DNA of 64,000 nt from Archilochus colubris (Eukaryota; Chordata; Aves; Apodiformes; Trochilidae), in assembly GCA_023079485.1 (NCBI GenBank), contig CM041084.1, forward strand, positions 104,960,467 to 105,024,466, given 5' to 3'. Below are positions 15,146-30,229 of the stretch, piece by piece; position 1 is the stretch's first letter; each line of letters starts with the position of its first letter. The position numbers and the translations under genes are program-made. Under the pieces are notes generated by a model. It saw only the letters and a program-made list of their open reading frames with translations, did no database searches and was not told the origin of the DNA.

Positions 15146-18100
15146 GAACAGCTTTAAAAAATTCAATCAAAATAATCTGCTCTTTGGAAAGGTGGCGGCT
15201 GACAGTAATTGGAAAATACTGTCTGACTCATTTATTAAAGTGAGATTCAGAGTCAATTGATTTAATAACCATTAGAATATTCTATTAAGGATATAATAGG
15301 TGGCACAGCCCTATTTTTTATTAAGAATTATAGGTAAGAAATAAGCAATGCTATGGAATTTTAGAAAACTGCTTTATGGATTAGACTAAAAATACAGCTT
15401 GCAAAAGAGGTATAAAAGCAGCAACTATCCGGAGGAGGAATAGGACAGTACATTACAGTGCAAATGAGTAATTGGAATGATGAAAAAGAAATGAACCTTT
15501 AATGTAAAGCCTGCATTTTCCAAATCTAACAGAAAACCCTGGACTGCATTCCCTGTTGTGGTACATCGTAAAACAAGTCAGCACGTCCTTCACATTATGG
15601 ATCCAACAACTCCATGAGGAAGGCAAGAACAAAGTACCCACTGTACAGCACAGCACTGCTGCTTACTGTTGCCCTTACATGGTTAGGGTGTGAGTTTGGA
15701 TATGGTTAAGACCTCTCAACATGGATGAGGATGGTTTATCCACTGCTGGCAGACAAATGAATTTGATGCATGCAGAATTTCTGCATAAGTAAATGACTTT
15801 CCATTTGTAATCTTTATTCAGATAGTGGGAAAATGTAAACATGAATCAATTCAAAATAAATGCATTTAATATTCATATAAATGTTTAATATTTACACAAA
15901 TATTAAATGTTTCAGTGGGGGCAGGTAGATTTTAATTGAGGTGCAGCCCATAACCTACGCAACTAACTTGATAACCAGCTATAAAAGCAAACAAAATCAG
16001 TCTTTGTGTTGAGCATACAATTGCATTTGGGGATCCTCTGTCTTTGCACTGGCTACCCACACTGCTGAGTTAATGAGTAACTTGTATGGCAGGTGAGATC
16101 CCCCCACCCAAACCCCCACTTGAGGTACTGCTGTGGATGACCTGTCCCAGTTTGTGTTACAACCTCCACGAATAACTTGCCCATTTCATGGAAGGCCCTG
16201 ACATTTCAATACACGCTTTAAACAAGTGAAACCCTTTAAGCAGTCTCAGGACTGTGTATCCCATGTTTATGCTTCTTGCTCTTCAATAAAAGCAAAACTA
16301 GAGCAGCTACAAGCAAATGTTCACTGGCTGACTTACATGCAGCTGTTAAGTCAGTAACCACTGGGGGCCCTCTTATATTGTCTGATCAACGCTACAGCCA
16401 TTACCAAGTACCAATTTGTAACAGTTTATAAGTAACACTTTCTCTTATACACCCTCGAGATTGTCCAGAAGGGTCCTTCTGCATTATACTATGTATAAAT
16501 CTATAGGCAAAGGTCCAAAGATGATGATGATGTTCTCTGGGTAAATCATCACAAGGCTGGGTCCATGCTTAAAAGACTGCTAAGAAGTAGCATAAACTCT
16601 GCTCTCCACACACAACACAGAGATGAAATAGCCTGCAGTCTCTACATGTTTTTCAGGCCATAAACAGTTCCCACATTCAATGTGTTTTCTTTAATTTTTT
16701 TTTTTACCACGCAAACCATGCCTCTAAACCAATTTCTCCTTCTTCACGTTGCTTCTACTCTTCCCTGAGTTAATTTTGCAGCACACATTTATAAGCCAGA
16801 GAACTGAGGAGTAAGGAAGGAACAGCACAGATGACAGCTAACCCCTTGGCTACAACATCTCACACTGAAAACCAGGGAAGGACAAAATACATTGTACAAC
16901 ACTATAATTTGTAGACTATACAGCCATCTGTACTTCCTAGCTTCTAGGAATGTGTTTGGCCACATCTTTCTAATTCTACTGACCATACAGCCACACACTC
17001 ACCAGCCTCTCTGTGCCACTAGAGACAATCTCATTCCTGTTCAAAATTTGGTCTTAGGCCCAAGTGAGCCTACAGTGAGCAAGTTTGTGACAAGTCTCCT
17101 CACCTGCTAAGGTACACAAAACACCTCTTCAAAGCCTGGAAGCTGAAGTGAAGCCTGAAGTCTCTCTTTCTCCCTGATAATAATCGTGCTTCTGTCATTT
17201 TCAACTTTTCAGAAATTATCATAAGGAAAAACCCTATTGATCATGGTGTTAGTTTTGGAAGCTGACTAGAAAAGTATGGGAATATAGTGATAAAGAAGGA
17301 CACATAGTAAAGGCAAAGCATACAGATGGAAATTGCAGAAGGAAAAAGAACACATCTGGAATTTGCAGCTGTGAGAAGAACCTGTCATGGAAAGGAGGGG
17401 CTTTTTAAAGTCCTATTAGCTCAGTCCTGTTGGGATAGGCTTAAGTACTGGGTGGAAAGACAGAAGTACACCTGTGTTCCTCCTGCAATGTATAGGGTAG
17501 ATCACATGTTTGGAATCAGCAGGGTGAAGGAAGCACGTACATCTCCCATCCTCTCAGCACTCTTAGGATACATTTCCCTGTTGTGCCACACACTACTGCT
17601 GCTGCTAGAAGCCTGCATGGAGGTCTGGGTTTGCTCGTAATAACACTTTCAACTGAAATCATGTTAGCTAGAGACTAGGAGATTTGACACATCAGGCTGC
17701 AACCTGAGCAATGTCTCTCCCCTTGCTTCAAAATGTCTTTTTGGAACAAGACTGCCCACGCCACAGGATGGAGGTGGACAAGATGCAAAGAACAATCCTA
17801 AACTTAAGTCATCGGCAAATGTAGCCTCCCAAGGGAAAAATTGAGACCTGGCTATGACTCCTCCTTGAAGAACACTGGCCGGTGTTAGAAGGAAGAGGAT
17901 GGGGTATGCTGGCTCCCAGCAGCACCAGGTAGGAAGCTTAATTCAACATGCAGGGAATAAATCTTACAGCCTTCTGCAGCATGTTGCTAAAGCTACGACA
18001 AAGGGTGCTGATTGATGGAGTGACAAAGAGCTGGGATCCACCTCCTCAATTAAAGCAAAAGTTCATCTCTCCAGGGCCAGATTTTGAAATTAGATCTGCT

Positions 18101-18914
18101 TAAGGGAAAGCCAGTCTACTGCATCTTTCATTCACTGTATTTTTGTCTGAAGCAAGGGATGCATTTCACTTCACCAACTGTTCACTTTTTTGCTTGGTTG
18201 CACTCACTTTGGCTGCTTGTAAGTGAACTCTTTTTACCACATGTGCCTTGTATGTTCTATTAAAGCTACGACTTGTCTGGCTTCAGTGAGGATGGATGAA
18301 AATAAAAGAAGGGCAACTGGCAGGTTCTATTTCTTAATAACTGTCATGTTTTCAGCTCAAGTAAGAACAACTTAAATGCAGCAAATGCCCTCTCCATCAA
18401 AGAACACCATTTTCTGGGCAACTGGCTACCAGGAGAGAGTTCAGGAATTCAGCAACAGGGCTATTCACCATCTGATGGGACATGCATAATTTGCTACTCC
18501 TTGTCTGTAACTGCGCTAGGAAAAGGTATTAGAATTGGTTCAAAAAAAGTCTGTGTTGCACCACGTAGCTATTCACATTACAAGGTTAGACTCCATCATT
18601 GCCATAAAATCCCATGTGACAGAGCTTATTTTGGAAACAATTTTACCATGGGATATAAAAAGAAATTTAAACCTTTAGGAATAAGCTGAGTGCTATGAGT
18701 TATTTGTAGATGGATGATCCAGCTCAACGTTTACCTTTTCAAAACCCACTTAGTGCTCACTGATTAAAAACTCAGAGACCGATCATTCTAACAAGGCATA
18801 ACTAGCTCAGGGGACCAGACCTCTTGTCTTACTAGACTCTTGTCTAGACTTTTTGTGGGACTAAATTCTGCCAAACTGTGAGAGCAAGCCCCCTATCCCT
18901 GCACTGCAGAGGGA

Positions 18915-18990
18915 GATACAGATTATTATCTGCATGTTACAGATAAAACCCCCAAAACCCCAGAGCTGCTAAATGTCTGTTTTTCTACCT
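18915..18990 (-). mobile_element. MIR/L2-like 3' end relic
   Basis: Read on plus, attattatctgcatgttaca followed by gataaaacccccaaaacccc and gagctgctaaatg resembles the reverse complement of a MIR tail (attatccccattttacagatg, gaggttaagt). Short and diverged. Confidence 0.5.
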
Positions 18991-19086
18991 CAAACAGAGA
19001 ACGAAAATACTCTTACTAAATTCAAGTGGATGAAGAATCAGGCCTTGCTTAATCTACCCATCTTTATGAACTCAGTGCCAGAAACA

Positions 19087-19130
19087 CACAGAATCATAGA
19101 ATGTTAGGGGTTAGAAAGGCATGAAGGTCA
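19087..19130 (-). mobile_element. Short CR1 LINE 3' fragment
   Basis: The segment cacagaatcatagaatg is the reverse complement of two CR1 tail octamers. It is followed by gttaggggttagaaaggcat, a degraded form of the usual ggttggaagggacct stretch. Only about 45 bp are recognisable. Confidence 0.7.
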
Positions 19131-21849
19131 GAATTGAGTTGGTTTTTTTTCTTGCTCTTTTCTCTGAGTTAAGAGTCCATTTCTTTCTGAAAAGAAAGTT
19201 TTTTGACCAAACCTTCTCCAGCAAATTAAATTACAATTTGAATGGCTCTGAGATATCCTGGGCAAAGTAGTTATTAACAATTTAATCAAACTGTAGGGGG
19301 AAAAATCTAATAAAAATGTCACATTTGTGCTCAGAAGAATTAAGAACAGTAAAATATAAGTAAAAACTTTTGTCTTTTCTAGCACTTTTCATTTAATTTC
19401 AATATTTTTACTCACTGTATAGGCTAAACTTTGGTTTTAATGTTCTTACTTTCTGTTTGGAGAACCAGCTTTCTCTGTTAATTGATGTTAAATACCTACT
19501 AGTAATGCCCACTCACCTGGGACTACTGGAACTGGGGGAAGCATAGATATGTTTGCTTTTTAGTACTGCACAAAGAAAACACAAATTGTTAAACTAGGAG
19601 AGGCTATTTCATGTTGCATAAAATAAATGCAACCTGTTTTAAACTTATGAGTATTGGGAAATCATCTTGCACGGGGACAACCAAATTATCAATATTAATC
19701 CTACATCACAGTGGACCAGCAGTAGAAAGTATGTTTTGTACACAGCTCTCATCAGGTATTTCCTTTCTTCTGAGTATACAGAAAGGGTCAGAGTGGTTTA
19801 TCTTCTTTTGTCATGAAGCCCTCATGTGCCTCAAAGTTAAAATCTCTAAATGCTGAAATGCTGTTTATCCAACCTACAAGAATTGCCTGTTTAGTCTTAA
19901 AAGAAGGGAAGAAAAAAGGAAAATGGGAAAAAAAAAAAGCAGAAGAAAAAGAAGAAAAAGCATAGCATAGCACTTCCCTGTATTACTGGGTATTTGAACT
20001 GATAGCATGATGAAATAACAGTACACCTCATATTTCCTAATACATCAGATACTATTGGTGAGGTTTTCCAAATCTGAATGCCATTATATGAGTCAAAGGT
20101 TATTTGGCATCTTCTTACACAGGTGAGGGACACTGAAATGAGTGACAATTGCTGTGATATTGATCCAGCTCTTAAACTCATTTATTTAGGGGTGTATCAA
20201 CTTCCCACTTCCTTTCCTCTTACCCTCCATCACCTCCCCCCCAGACCTCAGATAAATCAGGGAGAAAGAAGTGGTTCAGGCCATTAAGGCCCTCAGGTCT
20301 ATGCTGATAACTGGGCATTTAATTAGATTCTTTTCACCCGAACAAACTGCTTTGTCAGTTAGGGGAGATCTCCTTGTACAGCAATGTACTAAAATGATTA
20401 AGTACCATTTAATAAAAGGTATTATTTATATTGCTCATCTGATTTAGTTTGCTGTTTTATTTAGGAAAGCATGAGAAAGCTCAATTTTAATTTGCATTAA
20501 CCTTTCACTATCAGTCTCTTTGATCTTTCTATAAAATAAGCAAGCAGCTTTGGGCTCACATATCAAAAACCAGATCAGACTTCACTCTAAACCTACTTTG
20601 CTCTCCTTCCCACTTTCTCTGTTGGTACTAAGACTCCACACTGAGCTGAACAAGCAGCTGTTGGTTTTTCTGCATTAAAAGTTCTTCATTTGTGGATAAG
20701 TGAATAATGAGGGGCAATTAGTTATTTTTCCTCTACTTGTTACATATTTGTGGGTTGGGTTTTTTTGTTTTTCTTAAATTCTAAACTCCACTTTTACAGA
20801 TATATTCCAACATTTCATCATCCTTAAATCCCCACTAAAGCAAAGACAACTTTCAAGCAAACAATAATTTATAACTATGCTAACAACTGAGGAGTGGTGC
20901 CTAAAGAGCATCCCTCCTCTCCAGTGAACTTTCAGGAAGCAGAATGGCAAAGTTAACAACATGAAATAATAAAAGAAAGGAAAAACAAGAGAGGAGAGAA
21001 AATTGAGAAGAGTTGGCTGAAAAGAGATGTATTGTTGGCAGGCAAAGATTGGTTGGGGAAGGAGAACAGATGTGGTAGAACAATAAAGAAAAAAGAGGTC
21101 AGATTGAAAAGGCTGCTGGAGAAGAGGTGGCAAGCAGAAGCAGGACAAGGGCATGAAACCTAGTTGGAGGTAAAGAGGCAAAACAAAGTTTGGATTTAAA
21201 CCTAATATAAATTTTACTTAAGAAATGCAAAGAAGCATTCATTTATAGACAGAGGATGGGTAATTTAGTGCAGCTCCAACAGCAATGATGATAGATGTAT
21301 TTCTACAGCCAAACGTCTCCAGCCACCAATGTTGCCACAATATAATCAATAACAATAAGCAATTAAAAAGAACACCAGGTTACAAGTATGGTGCATCAAA
21401 CTATATTACCAAAGGAAAAAAAAAATACAGCACTGTTACAAGAAAAATAAATGTATAGGCTGTCAGGTCAGTGTATATCGTCTCTGGATAAAACTTACAG
21501 AACTGGAGAAAAATGTGGCGTGACATTAAATTACGATGAGGTGATTAACATCATGGAAAACCAAAAAACTCCAGTAAAGCTCTGAGGAATTCTGAAATGT
21601 GATATGAAAAACATGCCTACAACAGCAAGAGAGAGGTGGCTGACCACTGGAAGGCATTAGCCTTTCACTAATACATGCTCCAATAAATAACTTACAAGAC
21701 TGCATTTCTTGGGTGAAATATTGTCCAAAAAGGCTGACTGAGTTTTTGTGGCAGGCAGGCCTATGTATGTGTCACTTCATTTAAATAAGACAAGGTAGGG
21801 GGAGGAAAAAGAGGGAATCCAAGAAGAGAGGAGGATGCAAACCATGCTT

Positions 21850-22480
21850 AGGAGGAGCTGGGGTGATGGGGTCAAGAGAAGCAGACAAGCAGGGTTTGGC
21901 TGAGGTTTCTTCCACTCCCTTCTTTTCCAGGGGCTCTGGGCAAGTGCTCAGTTCCCCTTTTACCTCCCTTTCACGCTCACCCCCACAACTGTCTCCCTGG
22001 AATGTGCTCCTCAACACTTTGATTTTCAGGGGGTCAGCTTCTGTCAGCCCCGTTCCGTCCCCGTGTCCCTCTCCTCAGTGAAGGAGTCTCTGGGCACCCC
22101 TTTTACCTCTCCTTGACTCCATGAGAAACCCCTCCGTGGAGGGTTCAGAGAGACAGTGACTGAGCTCTGCATTGCTGCTGGAGCTGCCTTGAGCTCCAGA
22201 CATCTTCCAGCCAGGACACGGGGGCAAAAAAGTCCATGGACACCCTGGAGGGCAGTCAGTCAGTCACATCGCTAAGTGACATCTCCTTCTGAGACAGAAG
22301 GGGGGAGCTGAGCTCTCTCTCGCCCCCCTGGGTTACACCTCTGAGCCAGCCAGGATCACAGGAGAACGGTGCTGCCCCTGTCCCCCAGAACGTGGGGTGT
22401 TCCACACTCTTCAAAGCCCACCCGTGTCCTGCCCCACATGCAGTGCTGTGGGTCTGCACACAGGGTGTCCAGCACTCACT
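21850..22480. other. GC-rich patch in the AT-rich intron
   Basis: Clearly richer in G and C than its flanks, with about 11 CpG counted by eye in the most GC-rich 500 bp. Short frames on both strands (21781-22017, 21863-22081, 22256-22459) have no known domain. No repeat family was recognised. Confidence 0.4.
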
Positions 22481-23350
22481 GCAACCAGCTGCAAAAGCAG
22501 GAGAATGGGTTAAAAATCCTGGGATTTAGCTGACTCTAAGTCTGGAGTTCTGCACTGGGCATTCAAGTTAGGGCAGTTTCCCCTCGGAGGGTTTGTCTTC
22601 TAAACAACAAAAGCGAGCACCTGATTTATTTTTTTTATTTATTTTTATAACCAAGATCGAGATTTTGGTGCTGTACTGTCATTTCAGGGGTTCAGCTTGG
22701 AAAAAAAAGCACCTAACATTGAGACTTGTGATCAAATTGTGAAACTGTGAAACCTAATTTACCCAAATGAAATAGGGGACACAAAATTAATTCAGATAAA
22801 TGGGGATTTTGAATAAGCGAGGGACTATTTAGAGCTTTTAATACACATCCTGGGAACACAACCTCATTACAGATCAGGAGTGTTTTGTGGTAAGTTTGTG
22901 TCAGAGTGGAAGTGTCACTGACACAACAAATAAAACCAAAAATATCCTACTCCCTGATCGCTTATTTTGTGTTTCCAAACACACGCTACACGAGCCTGAA
23001 GAATAATTAACGCTGGTGAGAAGATGCAGCAACAGTGTATGAGTCTCACTACAGCAGACCTCTCATCATAGCAGAAATACAAATGTACTAGTTATCCTAA
23101 CTCTGTTTTGTTAAGTAGACCTTTGCCCCACATTATTACAAGTTAGAAGAGGGACAGGGGAAAAGGAAGATATGAACATTCTTGATATTTTATTTATCCA
23201 TACATGCAGTTGACAGAGTTCGAGAATAAGAAGAATGGAAGGAAACACACAAAGCACTTGTAGACCCCTGTTTTTTCACAGCTAGTCAGGGAAAAGAAGA
23301 CTGTTAAGAACGACAGCCATCCTTATCACAGAGCAATCCCTGGCATTACT

Positions 23351-23394
23351 GCACACACAGACACACAGACACAAAAAAAAAAAAAAAAAAAAAA
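23351..23394. repeat. (CA)-rich stretch followed by a 22-base poly-A run
   Basis: Short cacacagacacacagac stretch, then A at 23373-23394. No retroposed gene was recognised upstream. Confidence 0.85.
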
Positions 23395-25662
23395 GTTAAA
23401 ATATTTCTACAGCTGTCATGTGGAATAAAAAAGATGCTGTGAGCATCTTTACTCTGGGAAATTTTAAAATTTCTTAACTTTATGAGTATTTGTCCAAGAC
23501 CTGAACAGGTTCATTTAAGCTACCATCTAAAATTTTAGATATTTTATACCCTAATTATGAAATGACGGTAAGCTCCACAGGAATTTGCTTCCGTTAACAG
23601 GAACATTTGATGATACTAAGAACTCACAGGTTTTTTTAACAAAATTGTACAAGGCCTGCATCCTGCATTTAACTCATCTTGTCTCTTCTTTTTGAAAGCC
23701 TGAGGGCTGTGTTTGGAAGCCCTGACACTCTTTAAGATGTGTCTTCATCACAAACCTTGCAGGCAGCAAGTTCCTGTACTTACTGACAGTGTCTGGCATG
23801 CTTGCTTGTCAGTCTTTCTCCAGAGTGGGGAAAACAAGCATCTGAGACACAAAGATGTAAAGCAGATAGAATATGTCCCTCATCCCCTTCAATTGCCTCC
23901 TTCACCTTACTCAAGAAGCAACTTCTAATTTATTAAACCTGGAGGTGAGCAGAGGGATTTAATATTAGGCAGGGTCTGAACAACAGAAAATAAGGTCAAG
24001 GAGGAGTATTACCTCTCTAGACATATTTGGAAAAACAGGGGCATTTTAGAAGTAAAAAAATAATTAAAAAAAAAAGAAAAGGATGGTGAGGAAAGTGTGA
24101 GGGCAAACTTGCTTGCTATGCTGTGTATCACTCTGACCAGCAAGAACCCACTGTTAGTTCTGATAATGCATATTGCTAAGACTGAAGCAAGCAGATTTTT
24201 GATCCCATGACACTTTCACAAATAAGCAACATGTTTTGTTGATGTTCATTTCTGTTTGATTGCTGGATGTGATATATGATATGGCAACGGAGAAGAACAA
24301 AAATTGCTGTGTTAAATCCTGGAAAATTATACAGCAGAAAAGGTAAGCAGGCTCTGTAGTTCAGCTGGGCACGAGAAGCCAAAGATCAGAACTGAAGATA
24401 ATAGCTGATGAAGAATGCCTGCAGAGCATCAAGCAGACTGAGGTGAGGCAACCAAACTGTGAGCCCTACTTGCAAGCCATCAACCCACCTCCTTCTCTTT
24501 CCAGCATTTGATATATGTGACTGACACACCCTTCCTCTACCACAAAAGATAAAATAACAACAAGCTGACTACGAAGAGAAAAACATAACTTGAGACTGAG
24601 CTACAGCAAACAGAAAGTTGGCCGACATAACAAAACACCAGCTTTTTCAGAAAATAAACCACTCTGAAGGTCTCAGTAAAAAGTGGCAATAGCAGGAAAA
24701 TTCCAAATTCAAGTTGTTGCTTTGGCCTTGGTTCCTGGTGTTGGCAAGATATTACATAATGTACAATACAATAGCTTTAAATCACTTGTTCTGGGCACCT
24801 CTGTGACTGGATCAGAACACTGTCACATCCCGGTTAAGTCAAAACTACCTGCCAAATAACTGGTATCTTTAACTCCAGGAAACACCACATACAGAAGTGC
24901 AGGTTGCAGGGCTGAGGTTTGCAGTGTTGTCTCTTCCCAGCAGTACAAAACAAATCAATGTCAGGAGGGAAGAGTTTGCCTACAATCTTGTATGTGTGTT
25001 TGCTTTTGTGTTAGAGAAACAGGAGAAAGCTAGCAAACACTGCAAGTGGAATGGTTTCAAGCATGAGGGAAATATGATGTGACTCTTACAGGGTTCATGA
25101 AATAAGTAACAAATGCCACTTCTTAGGGCAACCTGACCATATTACCTCTAATAAAAAAAGAAGGCTTGTAGGGGCCAACTAATTTCAACTAAGTGAACAT
25201 CCACGGAGCACGTGGTCTTTCACTTTGGATAATTTAAGTTTCAGGTTTTGCAATGTGTTTTTTGAACATTAAAAGGTAGCTTGATTCCTCAACCCCAGTG
25301 ACTGCCAATGGATGCTTGGTGTCAGTCTGCATTTACACACCTTTAAAAAAAAATAATCCACTTCTCTACTGTGGAACTGCAGAAAAAAACCTCATTTTCT
25401 GTCCCCTTTGTCCCCTGTCCACACACACCATTCCCCCAAATCCCTCACTGTTTTCACCCAAAAATAAATACAAAGATCTGCTTCACTACATTTGCTTGCA
25501 TTAATTGATGTTAAAAAAGTCTGTTAAAAATAAAGCCCAGCAGTGACATTTTTCTTTGCTAAAGCATGATAACAGCACATTACAAACATTACAAAAAGGT
25601 CCCCTGGTAGGACTGCGAAGTTCCACACTGGCAGTAAAATGCATCTACTGTATATTCCATGA

Positions 25663-25685
25663 TCTATCTATCTGTCTATCTATTT
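25663..25685. repeat. Imperfect (TCTA)n microsatellite
   Basis: About six tetranucleotide units with one tctg and one terminal ttta variant. Confidence 0.85.
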
Positions 25686-28600
25686 ATATTTTAATGCAGG
25701 ATGTGTCAGAGATGCAGACAAAGCTCCCTGGTTCGGTAGCTGGGTTGCAATACTGAATGGGAGAACTGGATGGCCACTGAATATTTTTAGCATGCGTTCT
25801 ACCCCAGTCAAATAAGTGATCCTGTTTACTGGTGGCAATGACGCTCGCAGCTATTCAGTCCCAGTTTGACATTTTCCCTACGGCTGCACCTTTCTTGCTT
25901 TTGCAGGAGTTGGGTGGTTCTGAAGGATGTGAGACTTTGTGCCCAGAGGTCCTTTTGACATTTCAGAACAATGCATTCATCAGGCTGTAAGTCTCCTGAG
26001 ATACACCCAGAGCAGCAGAAAAACTAAAGAGCCACAGAACCCAGCTCACACACCCATTCTTCAAGAAATCTCTCCCTGTGCCATCTGACGTTTGGGTTTC
26101 TGGGAAAACAGTTTCAAGCCAAGTAAAAAACTGCATTGCCTTTAGGGAAGGTGAGTACAGATGCTAAATTAGGCCTGGCAGGGTTGCAAAAGTGGAGAGA
26201 AATAGAAACAAAGGGGTTAATTGTTTTCATGTCCCTGGTGTTGCCTACCAGGATAAATACAGCCTCTCCTCTCTTGCCTCTGTTTGTACTCAGGGATTTG
26301 TAAAATGCCCTGAGTATCTGCAGGATTGGATCCCAAATTCTGATGCTTGCATAAGGTTTGCCAAACCCTTAATACCCAGTCATTTTAATCTTCTTAAAAA
26401 TATATTTTTCTAGGCCATCTGAAGATGTCTGAAGAATCTGAGGTCAAAAGAGATATGGGCAGGTAAGTGGTTCTGTGACTGTAGCCTGCCAGAGTTTGAA
26501 GGAATGAGAAGAACAGCAGAATATACTGTCACCTGGCCTTGTTACCCGCAGCTCACATTATATTCCAGGCAGGTGGCCCCAGGACAGAGAAGCTTTCTGT
26601 GTGAGGACACACAGCCAAAATAGCATGGGACTGGCAACACTGAATAAGACACACATCATATTTGTGCTCTTTTTTTCTGAAACAAATGATGACTTCTGGT
26701 AAGCATGGCATAACTTAGACGTTGAAGAAGACACTTCATGTGAAGTGTGTCACAGATGTGAAGGGGTCCTGATAGTGTTTCTTTAAAGCAGAGGACCCCT
26801 TTGACAAAAGATAAAGGGTTGTTGGGTATGACTCCAGAAATAGGTGTTCAAAGCTGTGAGCACTAGAAGAGCTCAGATGTAGGGATACAAGAGCCTCAAC
26901 AAGGAACTGTAGGCATGGTTGGATAGAAATCTTTGAAAATGATCACAAGATGGTTATACTTGATTAAGGGGTAAAAGTAACACAAATAACTGTAAGTAAA
27001 CCACATAAATCAGAATCCCAAACCAGCTTGGTGGTTGCATTTGTCTAGTCTGAGGAAAAGAAACATGGTTAAAGTGAAATATACCTTGGCTTCTAATAAG
27101 AGAACTGGCTGCAGAGGTGCAAAGAAACTGAGAGATCTTTGAGATGATGAGAAAGAAAAAGCAGTGGGATTTGGAGATGGCAATGGGTGGATTGATGGAG
27201 AAAAAAGGAGCCAAAAATAACAGTAGAGGACTATTGAGAGAACATTACTGACAGGTGTCTGTTACTTATAATTACATATCTCTTCTAATGCCAGTGTTAT
27301 ATTAGACTCTGTCTAAACACAGATATTATTTTTGTCTTTGAAACTCCTAATCAAAAGAGAAGAAATACTCTCTGTTCTTTTGCAGGACTTAACAGTCAAG
27401 CACTGAATGAACTGCACTTGAGAAAGAGACGGTGGAAGAGCAGCAATCTGGACATACATATGTCAATAAAAGATATGCATTTCAAATTGCATATAGAAAC
27501 AATGCTTGAACTACTACTCAAGCAGAATTACTCCTTGAATTTTAATTACTCCTTAAGCCATATCCAGGTCTCTAATACCAACTTGAAAAGGGAGGAGCAG
27601 GAATTTTTCCCAATCCAAGCCTAATGGGGCTACATGGGTGAAGAGATGCTTTTATGAAAAGCTGGCAAATATCTTCCTAAAGGAGACTTCAGTCAGCTTG
27701 ATTGCTGTCTTTTACCAGCAAATTAACTGCAGCCACAACCAGCTACAATTAGGTGCTTAGTAATGTGCTAACAGGTAGCTAGGCAAGCAAAAATGAAATT
27801 CACTCAAGCCAAGCTGAACTTTGATCCTCAACCTATCTTCTACAAAGCAGCATCAAGGGACTATATTTTTTTCTTAGTAGCTTTCACAGTGATACTACCA
27901 CAACAATTAGTGCTTTTGAGACAAGCTGGTGGGACTGACAGCTGGCTGATGACACAGCACAGCTTGGAGACAACCATTAGATCATCACTATTGACAGGTT
28001 ATCCACTTGCTCCTCACTAGTGAAAAGTTATTCTGTCTTTTGGCAATTGCAACTCATTCTTGAAATAGGCCTCAAATCAAGAACAAAGGGCAATGCTGAT
28101 ATTTTAATGCTATCCTTACAGACACTCTGCAAGTGTTTTAAGGCAGATTTTATCACAAACATATGGAAAAATTCCTGTAATAGTATTTTCATTAATCCTT
28201 TTAACTACTGTGTAAAGTGACTGTGCATACATAAGCACACACACGTATTTGGTTTCCATGTCAAATTCACAAATCTAAACAAAGGAGTGGGGAACTATTA
28301 TAAAGACCAGCAACTGACATGGAAAAAAGGACATAGGAAAAAAATTGTAGTAGACTGTGAGCATCCAGAGAGACCAGAAGGAGAAGATGAACACAAATTA
28401 CTCCAAAATTAAAACAAACCAAACAGATAAAGCAAGACAGACTCGCTTTCTCCAGATTTGTGTTTCAAAGTTAACTGACTCTGTGTCTAAGAACATACAT
28501 GAGGAAGGTCACCCCAGGTCCTGTTTTTGGTTTTTTTTTCTACTAAAAATCCGTAATGTTTAGAAAGGGATGAATTTCACCATGTAGTTTTTCTCTCTCG

Positions 28601-29600
28601 GGGTACACTAAACAGATTGCTGTTCTCCACTCAATTGCAGTGTCACAAAATGCACAGAAGAACAGCTCTGTTTGAGCCTTCTCTCCTTCTGTCCAATCTG
28701 AGCAGAATGGGGAAGACTGACTCCCGGACAGACATGTACTTTGTTTTGTGTGCTGAAGGGAAATTCTCTGCTCTCCCTGATGCCTCACTACTCTTACTTT
28801 GTTGGCACCCCCTGCAAGTTTCACCCAGTGCACAAGAGCTTGCCTGATCCCTGCTGACCCCAGCACTCCATCTCTCCATCTCATGCCTCACTTTATGGTA
28901 CAGAAAAAGCCAGCAATCCAAACCAGAACATGTTCTTCATGGACAGCCCAGCTGGCATCATTTGAGGTGACTTGCTCTGTGACTTGGGATATGAAGTCAC
29001 TGCTAGAAGGCCAACTTCAGTTATTTACCAAATGAGAGAAGTGTTATTTCCTTTGCAAGGTGAGTGCTTTTGCAAGCATTTGGGGCAGGGGCTGCTTTTT
29101 GAACCTTACTGTGTGTCACTGCATGTTATCATGGTGCGGGTACAGAACCCGACACAAAACTCCAGTAAATTCCCTGAAGGCTGGTTTGGTTTTGCCCACC
29201 AATGAAGGAAGGCAAGCCAAGGGCTTCTTCCTCCATGCTCCATAATTCTTCACAATCACACTGAATTCCCAAGGTTTGAGTGGGTACCCAGCATCTCACA
29301 CATGGCTCTGACACCCTGCTGAATGAGACTCTCCCAGCAAACTTCTTAAAGAGTCTTGCTTTCCAGAATGTTTAGATGGTAGAGTTTGGTATGTGCCATT
29401 GAAAAGCAAAAAAGACAAAAGCCTAAAGCATTAAAATACTAACACAAAATAGGCAGTGGACACTGACTTCTCTTGCCCATTATAGATGTGAGGCACTGAT
29501 TCCTGATAAAGCCCTAGAAGCCTTCTCCCTTCAGTACAATGAGACATTTTTTTCCTTGGGGAGTGGGCAGGGAGCCAGAAAAAGTCTAATCGAAAGCATT

Positions 29601-29639
29601 AAAAAAAAAAAAAATTAAAAATCCCTATCTATCTATCTG
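29601..29639. repeat. Poly-A run and short (CTAT)n microsatellite
   Basis: Fourteen A (29601-29614), then about four ctat units at 29625-29639. Confidence 0.8.
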
Positions 29640-30229
29640 CATAGATTAAGAAAAGTCTAAATCCTTCTAATTTGGAGGAATCACCTCATGGAACCTACTA
29701 GACAGTTGCTAGGGGCCTCTGACTGGGGGCTCTTGGGTCTTCTCCATACCTTTGATCTGCATTATGAAATGTTAATGTCCACCATGTCAGGACTTGTTAC
29801 ATAAACATACCCTTTCTCTAACTGCTCAGTCCTGCCCGTTGCAACTTCCATTCATATTATCCATTTATATTTACATGCTGACTTGGAGCTTATACCCAGA
29901 AGCACTGACATTTTTAAACAGGAGTAGCTAAGATAGAGTAAACTGCTAAATATAATTTATTGATGATAAAGAGCTTGGTTCAGATTAAATTCCAGCAATT
30001 TAATAATGAACACATTCACATCCTGCATCCGGAATATGTATATGTATGTGTTTTCCCCTCCTTGTTTAACTGGGAGAAGAGGGTCTCGGAATCTGTGATT
30101 TCCTGTTGATTAGATATGAAGAAACCACAAGCACATATTTTTGATATCTCTATTAACAGACTGCTCATGTCTAACTGCAAAACTTGGTTGCACTTCTCTC
30201 AACATCTTTGCCCAAGACAGACCAGTAAA

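Larger units (their letters stand above)
11332..30200 (-). other. Probable large upstream intron, first part; no gene seen
   Basis: No ORF here shows zinc-finger spacing or another known domain. The large zinc-finger exon of this family, over 3 kb of open frame, is clearly absent. Contents seen are MIR relics (14390-14515, 18915-18990), a CR1 fragment (19087-19130), poly-A runs, a CpG-enriched patch, a GC-rich patch, and a purine-rich stretch around 20930-21180. Calling it intron assumes the gene's earlier exons lie right of the window. Confidence 0.6.

Noticed and set aside
20774..21181. 135-codon minus frame rich in Phe, Leu, Ser
   Set aside because: Arises from a purine-rich plus strand, with no domain. 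A composition artefact.
28543..28921. Two overlapping minus frames of 113 and 92 codons plus plus-strand frames in the same interval
   Set aside because: Frames are open on both strands with no family motif. No exon signals support any of them.
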